Source: Burkholderiales bacterium GJ-E10
GTDB lineage: Bacteria; Pseudomonadota; Gammaproteobacteria; Burkholderiales; Burkholderiaceae_F
Assembly (NCBI GenBank): GCA_000828975.1
Contig: AP014683.1
Location: 573,520-637,519 of the forward strand
Direction: 5' to 3'
DNA: 64,000 bases
Shown in pieces: positions 45,293 through 54,783 of this stretch (positions are counted from its first letter, which is position 1; every line of letters starts with the position of its first letter). The notes under the pieces were generated by a model, which saw only the letters and a list, made by a program, of their open reading frames with translations, did no database searches and was not told where the DNA came from. The translations under genes and the position numbers were made by a program.

Positions 45293-46879
45293 ATGTCATC
45301 GACGGGAGTTTCGTCATGCGACGCGCCGTGCCTGCCCGGGCAGACAGCGTGCCGGACGCATGCGGTCCGGCTGCTGCTCATCAATCCGGGCGTCCCGGAA
45401 AGTTTCTGGAGCCTGCGCTGGGCGGTGCGGGACGTGCTGCCCGGCAAGCGGTCGGTAAATCCGCCCTTGGGCCTGGCCACGGTGGCCGCCTTGTCTCCGC
45501 CCGACTGGCAGGTGACGATCGTCGACGAGAATATCGAGCCCGTTCCCGCGCATCCCGATGCGGACATCGTCGGGATCTGCGGCATGGGCGTGCAGTTCGA
45601 GCGCCAGTGTGCGCTGCTCCGGCGCTATCGGAGCGAGGGCTATTACACCGTCGCCGGCGGAAGCTTCGCGTCCTTGTGTCCGGAACGCTATGCCGGAATC
45701 GCCGATACCGTGGTTTCGGGGGAAGCCGAGCGGATCTGGCCGCAGTTCTGCGCCGATTATGAACGGCGGGGTGCGCCGCCCGCCGCGTTGTATCGGGAAA
45801 CCGAGGTGGTCGACCTTGCGTGGTCGCCGACGCCGCGATTCGATCTGCTGCGGCTCTCCCGATACACGACCGCGACGGTGCAGTTCTCGCGGGGTTGTCC
45901 GTATCGCTGCGAGTTCTGCGACATCATCGTGATGTTCGGCCGCAAGCCGCGCCACAAGTCGCTTGCGCAGGTCGAGCGGGAACTCGATGCGCTACGGGTG
46001 CAGGAGGTACGCAGCGTCTTCTTCGTCGACGACAATCTCATTGGCAACCCGGCGGTCGCGCGGGAGCTGCTGGCGTTCCTGGTCGGCTATCAGCGGCGCC
46101 ACGGCAATCCGTTCCGGTTCGGCACCGAAGTGTCGATCAACCTCGCGCGACAGCCCGATCTGCTCGCATTGTGCCGGGACGCGGGATTCACCTGGGTATT
46201 CATCGGCGTGGAGTCGCCGGACCCCGAGGCGCTGAAGCTCGCGAAAAAAACCCAGAACATGGCGGAGGATGTGCTCGTTTCGATCCGGAGAATCTATGGG
46301 TACGGCATCGACGTGCTTGCCGGCCTGATCGTCGGGTTCGACACCGACACCCCGGCGGCGTTCGGGTCGCAACTGCGGTTCCTGCTTGCGTCCGGAATCC
46401 AGCTCGCCATGGTTGGGCTGCTCACCGCCTTGCCGAAGACCCCGCTCTACGAACGGCTCGCGGCTGCGGGGCGGCTGCGGACGGGAGACGGTGGCGCCGA
46501 CAACACCCGGCCGGCGACGAACATCGTGCCCTTGCGAATGACCTACGAGCAACTCGTCGAAGGGTACGAGCAGCTCTATCGGACCCTGACCGCGGACAGC
46601 GCGATCGCGAAACGGATCCGCAACAAGCTGCGCTATATGGGAAATCCGGTCCGCGACACGACCTATCCCGCGCGACAGCAGGCGCAGATCGTGCTGCGGT
46701 TTCTGCTGCGCGGCATCGTCCCGGGTGGTCCCGTCCGATGGCTGCATTTCCTGCGGTCCATTCCCTGGCGCCGTCCGCGGCACCTGTACCTCGTGATCAA
46801 CGACTGGATCCTCGGGTTGGCGATGCGCGACTACGTGGACCGGCATTTTCCCGGCGCGGCAAATCGGTCCGTGCGGTAG
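45293..46879 (+). CDS. B12-binding radical SAM protein (DUF4070-type)
   Basis: A protein of 528 residues with an N-terminal cobalamin-binding-like domain (VRLLLINPGVPESFWSL, NPPLGLATVAALSP), a radical SAM domain with CPYRCEFC (Cys202, Cys206, Cys209) and a C-terminal region like DUF4070 (PKTPLYERLAAAGRL, RYMGNPVRDTTYPARQQAQ). Such proteins are class B methylase-like; HpnP and HpnR hopanoid methylases belong to the wider group. It lacks the HpnP/HpnR-like N-terminus, so I do not assign a hopanoid role. It starts 67 bases after zwf and may be transcribed alone. Confidence 0.87.
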   Translation: MSSTGVSSCDAPCLPGQTACRTHAVRLLLINPGVPESFWSLRWAVRDVLPGKRSVNPPLGLATVAALSPPDWQVTIVDENIEPVPAHPDADIVGICGMGVQFERQCALLRRYRSEGYYTVAGGSFASLCPERYAGIADTVVSGEAERIWPQFCADYERRGAPPAALYRETEVVDLAWSPTPRFDLLRLSRYTTATVQFSRGCPYRCEFCDIIVMFGRKPRHKSLAQVERELDALRVQEVRSVFFVDDNLIGNPAVARELLAFLVGYQRRHGNPFRFGTEVSINLARQPDLLALCRDAGFTWVFIGVESPDPEALKLAKKTQNMAEDVLVSIRRIYGYGIDVLAGLIVGFDTDTPAAFGSQLRFLLASGIQLAMVGLLTALPKTPLYERLAAAGRLRTGDGGADNTRPATNIVPLRMTYEQLVEGYEQLYRTLTADSAIAKRIRNKLRYMGNPVRDTTYPARQQAQIVLRFLLRGIVPGGPVRWLHFLRSIPWRRPRHLYLVINDWILGLAMRDYVDRHFPGAANRSVR

Positions 46880-46893
46880 GTTTCAACGGCCTG

Positions 46894-47445
46894 CTACGGC
46901 GTCGGCGCGCGCGCGCGCGCCCTGGCTTTCGATCGGTTCCCGATCGCGGTGACGATCCGCATGAAGATCTCGAACCAGACGAAGACGAAGCGCAGGATGA
47001 ACACCGCCGCGAGATTGGCCATGTAGCCGAACTTGAAGCTGTCCCAGTCGAAATCGATCCGGTGGTAGATCACGAGGAGGTTCATCGTCCCCAGCGCCGC
47101 GGTCACCGCGACGAGCGCGCGGTTGGCCCAGCGCCATTCGGGCTGGGTGAGCATGAAGAAAGTGCCGGTGATCGCCTTGACCGGGAACCCGCCGCCCAGC
47201 CGCGGCGACAGCATCCCGATCGCGCACAGGGTCCAGTAGAAGATGGTCGGCTGCCAGTGCTGCAGGCGCGGCGATTCGGTACCGGGTGCGAAATAGCCGA
47301 ACCACAGCGCCCACAGCCCCATGATCAGGTATGCGACCAGCAGGGCCCAGACCCCGCGTTCGACGCGCAGCGTGCGCGGACGCCACCGCCAGGCGAGGGC
47401 CAATGCCGCCGCCGCGAAAAACGCGATCGCGAGGGCTTGCGTCAT
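46894..47445 (-). CDS. IspZ/YciB-like inner membrane protein
   Basis: A membrane protein of 183 residues with about five hydrophobic segments. The segment GGGFPVKAITGTFFMLTQPEWRWANRALVAVTAALGTMNLLVIY resembles the septation protein IspZ/YciB family, but the match is partial, so this is a tentative call. The C-terminus is basic (KARARARAPTP), encoded by a GC-alternating run. Its start overlaps the stop of the kinase gene by four bases (ATGA), so it belongs to the same operon as the TerY-type triad. It could be the membrane effector or anchor of the module. Confidence 0.6.
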   Translation of the reverse strand: MTQALAIAFFAAAALALAWRWRPRTLRVERGVWALLVAYLIMGLWALWFGYFAPGTESPRLQHWQPTIFYWTLCAIGMLSPRLGGGFPVKAITGTFFMLTQPEWRWANRALVAVTAALGTMNLLVIYHRIDFDWDSFKFGYMANLAAVFILRFVFVWFEIFMRIVTAIGNRSKARARARAPTP

Positions 47446-48779
47446 TTCAGCCACCAGTACGAAATGGCCAGCCCCATGATCCACAGGATTTCGATGCTGA
47501 TCATGTTGCGCACCGGCAGCGTTGGCGGCGCCTGGCGCAGGCCGCGCACCTGTCCCTGCGCCAGGGCCGCCTGGAAGGGGGAGGTCTGTGTGCCGCGGAT
47601 CGTCTTGCGGACATAGCGCACCGCCCGGGTGGGCGAGGTCTGCACCCGGGTCAGGAAGCGCTTGTGGCGCTCGGCGTGCCCCTTCAGGATTCCTTCGCGC
47701 AGGCAGGTCGGGCAGCTCTTGCCGGTGAAGCGCAGGTGCCCCTGCTCGCACAGCGACATCGCACCGGTACTCTTGCTGGCAAAGCTATTGAGGATGGCTG
47801 CCCATTCCTGGGCGCTGGCGCGATAGGTTCCCGATGCGAAGGCGCGGTCGAAGGTTTCGCGCAGCACGTCCGGAAAACACTCGTGAACGCTCGCCGGCGT
47901 GGCGCGGACGCTGCGGTTGCCGCTGCGCCCGTAGGGATACAGGCCCTTCTCGATGCGCCCCGCGAGCTCGGTCGGATAGAGCTGATGGCGGTTCGCGGCG
48001 ATGCCGGCATACGGATGGATGCCGTAATTGAGCAGGCGGAAGATGATGGTCGCGAGCGCGAACCGGTCCTGATTCTCGGGGTTGCTGACCGAGCGTCCGT
48101 GGAATTCCGGTGCAAGGTACTCCGGCGTCACCTGGGGGGCCGCCGAGACGAAGTCGTCGGCGTGGATGTGGAACCCGTCACAGTCGAGGATCGAGACGTA
48201 GAGCTCCTTCTTGTACACCTTCAGGTTGATGGGCTTGAGGTCGACGACCGCGATCTTCTTGCTGTGGAGGCAGTGCAGCAGCGAGGCGAGGTTGTGGCAG
48301 ATCGTGACGAGCTTGCCGAAGTCGGTGTCGAACCCTTCCTTGGCCGCCTGGCTGCGCGTGAGCAGGTAGTCGAGCTCCATCGTGCGCTGGAAGTCGATCT
48401 TCTCCATCACGAAGCCAGTGAATCGGCCCCCCTGCATCACCATGGCGACCGGCCAGGCGAGCTGGACGATGCCGCGCTGCCCGGTCGGCACCGACGGCAG
48501 TTCCGGCGGATTGCGGATCATCCAGCGGATCTTCTGCTCATACTCCGCGCGGTGCGCCTGCAGGATGTTGGCGTGATAGACCTTGGCGACGTATTCGAGC
48601 TTGTTGTCGATCGTGAACACTTCGCCCGCGCCGCCCGCCTTGCCGATGGAGACGAGGCGGACCTGCTCGGACCGTCCGTCCGACCAGACGATGCGAACGT
48701 GCTGGATCGAAGGACTGGCGGGAGCGTTCACGGGGACGGCGGGCGCAGGCGATGGAATGCGGCCGGGTTCAATGCGCAA
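47442..48779 (-). CDS. Protein kinase of a TerY-type triad, with zinc ribbon
   Basis: A protein-kinase-like protein of about 445 residues. The nucleotide loop is GKAGGAGEVF (46-55), the ATP lysine is Lys66 (YVAKVY), the catalytic loop is VVDLKPINLKVY (Asp180, Asn185) and the metal loop is LDCDGF, followed by APEFHGRSVSNPENQDRFALA. A zinc ribbon (CEQGHLRFTGKSCPTC) lies near residue 345, and a hydrophobic helix ends the protein (LWIMGLAISYWWLK). The start is uncertain: TTG at 48779 overlaps the phosphatase gene by 11 bases, GTG at 48731 is the alternative. It matches the kinase of TerY-type triads. Confidence 0.87.
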   Translation of the reverse strand: MRIEPGRIPSPAPAVPVNAPASPSIQHVRIVWSDGRSEQVRLVSIGKAGGAGEVFTIDNKLEYVAKVYHANILQAHRAEYEQKIRWMIRNPPELPSVPTGQRGIVQLAWPVAMVMQGGRFTGFVMEKIDFQRTMELDYLLTRSQAAKEGFDTDFGKLVTICHNLASLLHCLHSKKIAVVDLKPINLKVYKKELYVSILDCDGFHIHADDFVSAAPQVTPEYLAPEFHGRSVSNPENQDRFALATIIFRLLNYGIHPYAGIAANRHQLYPTELAGRIEKGLYPYGRSGNRSVRATPASVHECFPDVLRETFDRAFASGTYRASAQEWAAILNSFASKSTGAMSLCEQGHLRFTGKSCPTCLREGILKGHAERHKRFLTRVQTSPTRAVRYVRKTIRGTQTSPFQAALAQGQVRGLRQAPPTLPVRNMISIEILWIMGLAISYWWLK

Positions 48780-49524
48780 GCGCGAGCAGGAGCGTCTTGT
48801 CGTCGGCGGTGATCCGGTGCGTCTTTTCGTCCGCCAGCACGTTCTGCAGTGCCTGCGTGCCGTTCTGCTCGGTGGCTTCGCGCAGGAACTTCACCACCGG
48901 GTCGATGAACGGGCGGAAGAAACCGGTCTTCGGGCCGTCGACCGCGAACGGCGACGTGCCGTCGCTCATCAAGCCGATGAGGCAGCCGCGCTCGATTCCG
49001 GTGAGCGGCGTCACGCGCAGATGCTCTTTCCAGGATTCGTCGGTGACGAAGTAGGTCTCGTCTGCGTATTCGCCGTTTTCGGGGCGTGAGAGCACCGATT
49101 CCCCCGTAAGGCGCTGGTGGATCGCAAAGCCGTCGCCGATATGGAAGAAGCATCCTCCGTCGCGCGACGTGACGCAGCCGACCAGGGTCGACGCGAAGTC
49201 GCGCAGGCTGCGTTCCTGGGCGGCGGCGGTTTCGGCCAGTTCCGAGCGAGCCTGTTCGACGATGCCGGCAATGGCCTCGTGCCATTCGGCGTCGGAGCGC
49301 GCGGCGAGTTCCTCCGTTCCGAATGCGGCAGATGCCAGCTGCGTGATCCGCTCGGCGAAGAAGCGCGACCCGGCCTGGCTCTCGGCGGCCGATCCGGCGC
49401 CGTCGCAGACCACGCCGACCAGCACGTTGCCGTTGACGGCGAAGTGTCCCGCGTCCTGGCAGGGCTGGTCATTGGTCAAATGGTACGCGCCGGTGGCGGA
49501 GGCGAGAAAGACTTTCCACTGCAT
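48769..49524 (-). CDS. PP2C-type protein phosphatase of a TerY-type triad
   Basis: A PP2C-like phosphatase of 251 residues. Metal-site aspartates lie in NDQPCQDAG (Asp24) and VVCDGAGSA (Asp41), with FHIGDGFAI, LMSDGTSPF and the C-terminal ADDKTLLLAL, so the acid ligands of the family are present. It would dephosphorylate proteins phosphorylated by the neighbouring kinase. The ATG at 49524 gives a start that fits the domain. Its 3' end overlaps the kinase gene. The von Willebrand protein gene is 79 bases upstream. Confidence 0.9.
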   Translation of the reverse strand: MQWKVFLASATGAYHLTNDQPCQDAGHFAVNGNVLVGVVCDGAGSAAESQAGSRFFAERITQLASAAFGTEELAARSDAEWHEAIAGIVEQARSELAETAAAQERSLRDFASTLVGCVTSRDGGCFFHIGDGFAIHQRLTGESVLSRPENGEYADETYFVTDESWKEHLRVTPLTGIERGCLIGLMSDGTSPFAVDGPKTGFFRPFIDPVVKFLREATEQNGTQALQNVLADEKTHRITADDKTLLLALAH

Positions 49525-49603
49525 GGGGGTACGGATTTCCGGTGGTTGTTGCGCGGGGCCCCGTCGTCGACGGACTGCGCCCCGCATTCGGGGAATGCCG
49601 CGC

Positions 49604-50275
49604 TCAGGCCTGCATTTGGGCCCAGCTGTCGACGGGGTTCAACTGGACGGTGCCGCCGGAGGCGGCGCGGGAGACGGCCTGGATGCTGCGGCTGAGCCAG
49701 ATGAAGAGTTCGCGGAAGCGCAGGCCGTTGAGGTTGAGGGCGCCCTTGTTGCTGAATTCGGCGAGGATTTCGCGATTGGCGGCGCCGACGCCGATGGGCA
49801 TGATGTTGACCTTGTGTGCGGCCTCGGCGTTTTTGCATTCGGCGGCGACCTGCTGCCAGTCGTCGGTGGGTTCGCCGTCGGTGAGGAGCATGACGATGGG
49901 GCGCTTGTAGGAGACGCCGGCGCTGCGCATCTGGGTTTTTTGGGATTCGATTTCGTCGAGGGCGCAGCGCATGGCGGCGCCCAGGGGGGTCATGCCGCCG
50001 GCATGGAGTTCGGGGGGCGTGAAGTCCATGGCGTCGGTCCAGTCGCCCATGATTTCGACGTTGTTGTCGCCGCCGAAGGAGATGACGAGCACGCGTCCGC
50101 AGCGCGCGGCGATCGGATCCTTCTTGAGCTCGGCCTCGAGGGTCTTGAGACCGTCGTTGAGCAGGTGGATCTTGTCGTCTTCGGCCATGCTGCCCGAGCA
50201 GTCGAGCACGAGCACGAGCGGCGCCCGTTCGTCGCTGTTGTCGATCAGCGCGACGTCCGGAATGATGTTGTTCAT
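49604..50275 (-). CDS. TerY-like von Willebrand factor A protein
   Basis: A VWA-domain protein of 223 residues. The metal-ion-dependent adhesion site is complete: Asp25-x-Ser27-x-Ser29 (LDCSGSM), Thr96 (GGMTPLG) and Asp133 (LTDGEPTDD). This form resembles TerY, a cytoplasmic protein of tellurium-resistance-type systems and of the described TerY-PP2C-kinase triads. It is the first gene of a four-gene minus-strand operon. The C-terminal 40 residues contain a helix (LFIWLSRSIQAVSRAA). Confidence 0.92.
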   Translation of the reverse strand: MNNIIPDVALIDNSDERAPLVLVLDCSGSMAEDDKIHLLNDGLKTLEAELKKDPIAARCGRVLVISFGGDNNVEIMGDWTDAMDFTPPELHAGGMTPLGAAMRCALDEIESQKTQMRSAGVSYKRPIVMLLTDGEPTDDWQQVAAECKNAEAAHKVNIMPIGVGAANREILAEFSNKGALNLNGLRFRELFIWLSRSIQAVSRAASGGTVQLNPVDSWAQMQA

Positions 50276-50428
50276 GCGTTGGGTCTCCCTTTGGGTCTCC
50301 CGGTTGAGCGCGCGAGCCCCGAACTCCCGTTGCCGATTCGCTGCGCGTCCTTGCGGGAGAACGTCGGGGCGATGCGAACCGGTGCCTGCCCTTTATGTTG
50401 CACCGCGAGGGACGAGAAGTCAAAATGG
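50276..50428. other. Short intergenic stretch upstream of the TerY-type operon
   Basis: About 150 bases lie between the terY-like start and the IS left end. They contain no gene. They must hold the promoter of the triad; the IS may therefore influence its expression. I cannot place a clear -35/-10 pair. Confidence 0.4.
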
Positions 50429-50434
50429 AGTCTT

Positions 50435-50497
50435 TTCCAACGAGGTGTGAGCCTGGAGCGGGGTCCGTGATTCCAGCGAGGTATGAGCCTGGAGGGG
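50435..50497 (+). repeat. Double terminal repeat at the IS left end
   Basis: Two direct copies (50435-50462 and 50471-50497) of TTCCA(A/G)CGAGGT(A/G)TGAGCC are separated by 8 bases. The same motif occurs once, inverted, at 51968-51995 at the right end. They are likely transposase binding sites. Confidence 0.7.
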
Positions 50498-50564
50498 TTC
50501 TGTAGGAGGCGGTTGGCCGGCTGAGGGGCCGTCGCCCCCGGGAGGCGCGTCGATCATCGAGGGC

Positions 50565-51824
50565 ATGGTGATCGACATGAACGAAACGCAGGTCCGTACC
50601 CTGGAGCAGGTGCGGCAGGTGCTCGATGGTACGGAGGCGCTGCAATTCGAGCGGCCCGAGGACGACGCCGGGCGCTACGCCTGGGTCGAATCGGTGTTGA
50701 AGCGGTTTGGCTATCGGCATCTCTCGCGGCCGGATCGGGGCACGGTACTGGCGTACCTCCAGCGCTTGAGCGGCTACAGCCGCGCGCAGGTCACGCGCTT
50801 GGTGTCCCGGGCGGTGGCGGGCAAGCCGCTGGTCAAGCAATACCGCGCGCCGGAGCACGCCTTCGCACGCCGTTATACGGCCGCCGACATCGCACTGCTG
50901 GCCGAGGTCGACCGCGCGACCGGGACGCTCTCCGGACCGGCCACGGTCTGCATGCTGCGGCGCCAGCGCGACGTGTTCGGCGATGCGCGCTTCGTGCGCC
51001 TGGGGTCGATCTCGGTGGCGCACCTCTACAACCTGCGCGCCACGGATCGCTATCGCGCGCAGCGCGTCGTCACGACCAAGACCCGGCCGACCTCGGCCGT
51101 GACCATCGGCGTGCGCAAGGCGCCGGCGCCGCAGGGCCGTCCGGGATTCATCCGCATCGACAGCGTCCACCAGGGCGATCAGGACGGCGTCAAGGGGCTC
51201 TACCACATCAATGCCGTCGACTGCGTCACGCAGTGGCAGGTGGTGGCCAGCGTACAGACGATCTCCGAGAGCCATCTGCTGCCGGTGATCGAGCAGATGC
51301 TCGCGCAGTTCCCCTTCGCGCTCCTGGGATTCCATGCCGACAACGGCAGCGAGTACGTCAATTACCAAGTGGCGAGAATGCTCGAGAAGTTGCGTATCGA
51401 ATTTACGCGCTCGCGGCCCCGCCACAGCAACGACAATGGACTGGCCGAAACCAAGAACGGCGCCGTGGTGCGCAAGGTCTTCGGCTACGCGCACATCCCG
51501 CAGCGCTATGCGACCAAGTTCAACACATTCTGTGGCGAATACCTCAACCCGTACTTGAACTTCCACCGTCCGTGCCTGTTCGCCACGGAGGTGCTCGACC
51601 CCAAGAAGCCCGGGCGCATCAAGCGCATCTACCGTCCGCGCGACGCAATGACGCCCCTCGAAAAGCTCGCCAGCCTACCCAACGCGGAAAAGTGCCTACG
51701 CCCCGGAATCTCGTTGGAAGAACTGCACCAACTCGCCCGCGCGCTCAGCGACTTCGATGCCGCCCAGGAGCTTGCCCAGGCACGCCAGGCGCTCTTCAAG
51801 GGGGTCACTACCCGTGCTGCCTGA
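50565..51824 (+). CDS. IS transposase with integrase (rve) core
   Basis: A transposase of 419 residues. A helix-turn-helix-like N-terminus (VLAYLQRLSGYSRAQVTRLVSR) is followed by the DDE/rve core: Asp in RIDSVHQGD, Asp in FHADNGSEY and Glu in LAETKNGAVV, and a C-terminal basic domain (KPGRIKRIYRPRD). The gene looks intact. Starts ATG at 50565 and ATG at 50577 are both possible. It is preceded by the double left end and followed by the right end. Confidence 0.92.
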   Translation: MVIDMNETQVRTLEQVRQVLDGTEALQFERPEDDAGRYAWVESVLKRFGYRHLSRPDRGTVLAYLQRLSGYSRAQVTRLVSRAVAGKPLVKQYRAPEHAFARRYTAADIALLAEVDRATGTLSGPATVCMLRRQRDVFGDARFVRLGSISVAHLYNLRATDRYRAQRVVTTKTRPTSAVTIGVRKAPAPQGRPGFIRIDSVHQGDQDGVKGLYHINAVDCVTQWQVVASVQTISESHLLPVIEQMLAQFPFALLGFHADNGSEYVNYQVARMLEKLRIEFTRSRPRHSNDNGLAETKNGAVVRKVFGYAHIPQRYATKFNTFCGEYLNPYLNFHRPCLFATEVLDPKKPGRIKRIYRPRDAMTPLEKLASLPNAEKCLRPGISLEELHQLARALSDFDAAQELAQARQALFKGVTTRAA

Positions 51825-52091
51825 ACCCTCCGGAGACGCGGGGGGCCTGCCGCCCCCCGCACCCCCCAGCCGGCAGAAAAAGAAACGGAGAAACCACTCC
51901 GGAACCCGCCGTCTACACTCCTAACTTCTTCAAAACGAATCGACGCGCCTTACCCCACCAAGTCCGGCCCCTCCAGGCTCATACCTGAATTGGAAACGAC
52001 TAATGGCCGCCGGTTCCTCGTTGCCACGGGGAATGGCCGCCACAGGGGCTGTTTTTTTGTCTAAGCTTGCGCGCCGATCCAGGGAGAAACC

Positions 52092-52553
52092 ATGAACCGT
52101 CAATGGCTCGTCGCTGTACCACTCGTTATTGCCGCAATGCTGCCGGGATGGGCCGGTGCCCAGGTCCCCGGCCGACATCCGCCGTACCTCCACGCCCTGA
52201 CCGATCTGCATGATGCCCGGTACTATCTTTCCCATCGTCCCGGCCCCCCGCTGGCGCCGCCGGAACGGCGCGCGATCGCGGAGATCAACCGCACGATGCA
52301 CCTGATCCAGCGGGCGGCGTACGGCGATGGCAAGAACCTCGCCTTCCACCCCGCGGAAGACCTGCCGCCGCCGCGGGTTCCCCGCCTGGCGCGGGTGTCG
52401 CAATTGCTGCGTCGGGCGCGCGCCGACATCGGCGCCCCCGAGGACAATGCCAGCGTGTGGCGGTTCCGATACAACGCGGCGATGCATCTCGATCGTGCGA
52501 TCCGGATTTCCGAGCGGATGATGGTCCGGATGGAGCCGCCGACGCTGCCGTAA
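52092..52553 (+). CDS. Secreted protein of unknown function
   Basis: A protein of 153 residues. It has a clear signal peptide ([23 protein letters not shown]) ending near residue 23. The mature part is helical and rich in Arg, His and Pro ([42 protein letters not shown]) without cysteines. It has GGGAGA upstream. I do not recognise a family. The neighbours (IS upstream, acs downstream) give no functional hint. Confidence 0.75.
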   Translation: MNRQWLVAVPLVIAAMLPGWAGAQVPGRHPPYLHALTDLHDARYYLSHRPGPPLAPPERRAIAEINRTMHLIQRAAYGDGKNLAFHPAEDLPPPRVPRLARVSQLLRRARADIGAPEDNASVWRFRYNAAMHLDRAIRISERMMVRMEPPTLP

Positions 52554-52623
52554 TCGCTGGCCGCGCGAACTTTCGGTAACCTTGCGCCTGTCGTTCTTTT
52601 TTCGGGACAGGGGAGACCGCAAC

Positions 52624-54606
52624 ATGCCGAACATCGAATTCGACCTGGGGGAAAAGCGGGTGTTTCCTCCCGGCCCGCGCGCCGTGCAGGGCGCGGCGAT
52701 ATCCGGCATGGACGCCTACCAGCGGCTTTGCGAGGATGCCCGCCGCGATCCGGACGGGTTCTGGCGCGGTCTGGCGCAGGAGCACCTGGCCTGGCAGACC
52801 CCCTTCACCGAGGTGCTGGACGAATCCGATGCGCCGTTCTACCGCTGGTTTGCGGACGGCCGGCTCAATGCCTCGTACAACTGCCTGGACCGGAACCTCG
52901 AAAACGGCAACGCGGAGAAGACCGCGATCGTGTTCGAGGCCGACGATGGCGCGGTGACACGCATCACCTACCGGGAACTGCACCAGCGCGTATGCCGCCT
53001 GGCCAACGGTTTGCGCTCGCTGGGGTACCGGAAAGGGGATCGGGCGATCATCTACATGCCGATGTCGATCGAAGCGGTGGTCGCCATGCAGGCTTGCGCG
53101 CGGCTGGGCGTGATCCACTCGGTGGTGTTCGGCGGGTTCTCGGCCAAATCGGTTCATGAGCGCATCGTCGATGTCGGTGCGAGCCTCGTGCTCTGCGCCG
53201 ACGAGCAGATGCGCGGAGGCCGGGCGATTCCGCTAAAGGCGGCGATCGACGAGGCGCTGGCGATGGGCGGATGCGAGGCGGTGCGCAAGGTGCTCGTGTA
53301 CCGCCGCACCGGCGGCGCGGTCGCCTGGGACGCCGCGCGCGACGAATGGCTGCACGACCGGATGGCGGGGCAGTCCGATCAGTGCGAGCCCGAGTGGGTC
53401 GAGGCGGAGCATCCGCTGTTCGTGCTCTATACCTCCGGGTCGACCGGCAAGCCCAAGGGCGTGCAGCATTCCACCGGCGGCTATCTCCTGTGGGCGGTGC
53501 TGACGATGAAGTGGACGTTCGACATCCGGCCCACCGACGTCTTCTGGTGCACCGCCGACGTCGGCTGGGTGACGGGGCACACCTATGTCTGCTATGGGCC
53601 GCTCGCCACTGGTGCGACCGAAGTGATGTTCGAGGGCGTTCCGACCTATCCCAATGCCGGACGGTTCTGGCAGATGTGCCAGAACCATCGGGTCACCGTG
53701 TTCTACACCGCGCCGACGGCCATCCGCGCGCTCATCAAGGCCAACGACGCGGTGCCGGAGACCCATCCGTCGCGCTTCGATCTTTCGCAACTGCGCATCC
53801 TCGGCACCGTCGGGGAGCCGATCAACCCGGAGGCGTGGATGTGGTACTACCGCAACGTCGGCGGCGAGCAGTGTCCGGTCGTCGACACGTTCTGGCAGAC
53901 CGAGACGGGCGGCCACGTCATCACCCCGCTGCCGGGCGCAACGCCGCTCGTTCCGGGTTCCTGCACCCTGCCGCTGCCGGGGATCGATGCGGCCATCGTC
54001 GACGAGGCCGGGCACGAGGTTCCGAACGGGCAGGGCGGCCTGCTGGTCATCCGGCGTCCCTGGCCGGGCATGCTGCGGACGATCTGGGGCAATCCCGAGC
54101 GGTTCCGCAAGGCCTACTACCCGGCGGAACTGGGCGGCCGCATCTATCTCGCGGGCGACGGTGCCGTGCGAGACAAGGAAACCGGGTACTTCACGGTCGT
54201 GGGCCGGATCGACGACGTGCTCAACGTCTCCGGGCATCGCATGGGCACGATGGAGATCGAGTCGGCGCTCGTGGCCAATCCGATCGTTGCCGAGGCGGCC
54301 GTGGTCGGCAAACCCGACGACCTGACGGGCGAGGCGGTGTGCGCGTATGTCGTCCTCAAGCGCGCGCGGCCGGAAGGCGCCGAGGCGGACCGGATCGCGA
54401 AGGAGTTGCGCGATTGGGTCGCCAAGGAAATCGGCCCGATCGCCAAGCCCAAGGAAATCCGGTTTGGCGACAACCTGCCCAAGACCCGTTCCGGCAAGAT
54501 CATGCGCCGCCTCCTGCGGTCGCTGGCGCGCGGCGAGGATATCCAGCAGGACGTTTCCACCCTCGAGAATCCGGCGATCCTGGATCAACTCCGGGTGGCA
54601 CAGTGA
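52624..54606 (+). CDS. acs: Acetyl-CoA synthetase
   Basis: An AMP-forming acetate-CoA ligase of 660 residues. Motifs are [21 protein letters not shown] (ATP loop), [41 protein letters not shown] and the C-terminal [10 protein letters not shown] with the acetylation-regulated Lys625. Its acetate-type pocket signature (WQTETGG) is present; a propionate-CoA ligase is possible. It stands alone between a secreted protein and tRNA-Ser. Confidence 0.93.
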   Translation: MPNIEFDLGEKRVFPPGPRAVQGAAISGMDAYQRLCEDARRDPDGFWRGLAQEHLAWQTPFTEVLDESDAPFYRWFADGRLNASYNCLDRNLENGNAEKTAIVFEADDGAVTRITYRELHQRVCRLANGLRSLGYRKGDRAIIYMPMSIEAVVAMQACARLGVIHSVVFGGFSAKSVHERIVDVGASLVLCADEQMRGGRAIPLKAAIDEALAMGGCEAVRKVLVYRRTGGAVAWDAARDEWLHDRMAGQSDQCEPEWVEAEHPLFVLYTSGSTGKPKGVQHSTGGYLLWAVLTMKWTFDIRPTDVFWCTADVGWVTGHTYVCYGPLATGATEVMFEGVPTYPNAGRFWQMCQNHRVTVFYTAPTAIRALIKANDAVPETHPSRFDLSQLRILGTVGEPINPEAWMWYYRNVGGEQCPVVDTFWQTETGGHVITPLPGATPLVPGSCTLPLPGIDAAIVDEAGHEVPNGQGGLLVIRRPWPGMLRTIWGNPERFRKAYYPAELGGRIYLAGDGAVRDKETGYFTVVGRIDDVLNVSGHRMGTMEIESALVANPIVAEAAVVGKPDDLTGEAVCAYVVLKRARPEGAEADRIAKELRDWVAKEIGPIAKPKEIRFGDNLPKTRSGKIMRRLLRSLARGEDIQQDVSTLENPAILDQLRVAQ

Positions 54607-54692
54607 ACACCGGGGTGCCGGCACCTCAGGGATTGCCGGGGCGGGTCGGGTAGAATACCGTCCGCTGTGTTTCCCGCGCCCGCGGGAACTCC

Positions 54693-54783
54693 GGAGAGAT
54701 GGCCGAGCGGTCGAAGGCGCACGCCTGGAAAGTGTGTATAGGTCAAAAGCCTATCGTGGGTTCGAATCCCACTCTCTCCGCCA
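54693..54783 (+). tRNA. tRNA-Ser (GGA anticodon)
   Basis: The acceptor stem GGAGAGA pairs with TCTCTCC, followed by G and an encoded CCA. The anticodon stem CACGC/GTGTG holds the loop CTGGAAA with anticodon GGA. A long variable arm (TATAGG/CCTATC region) is typical of serine tRNAs, and the T-arm has GTTCGAATC. Coordinates include CCA. Confidence 0.96.

Larger units (their letters stand above)
50429..52001 (+). mobile_element. Insertion sequence, about 1.57 kb
   Basis: An element carrying one transposase gene. Its ends share an inverted AGTC(T/G)TTTCCAA...AGGT(A/G)TGAGCCTGGAG: at the left at 50429-50462 and 50471-50497 (two copies), at the right at 51968-52001 (one inverted copy). The precise borders and target duplication are not certain. 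The family is unclear; the DDE enzyme resembles ISNCY or IS481-like groups. Confidence 0.75.

Noticed and set aside
45293..46879. Assignment as hopanoid methylase HpnP or HpnR
   Set aside because: The N-terminal segment and the DUF4070-like tail do not match what I know of those enzymes, and it is far from the hpn operon.
46905..46920. Alternating GC run as possible Z-DNA signal
   Set aside because: It encodes the basic C-terminus of the IspZ-like protein in a GC-rich genome; nothing else supports a structural role.
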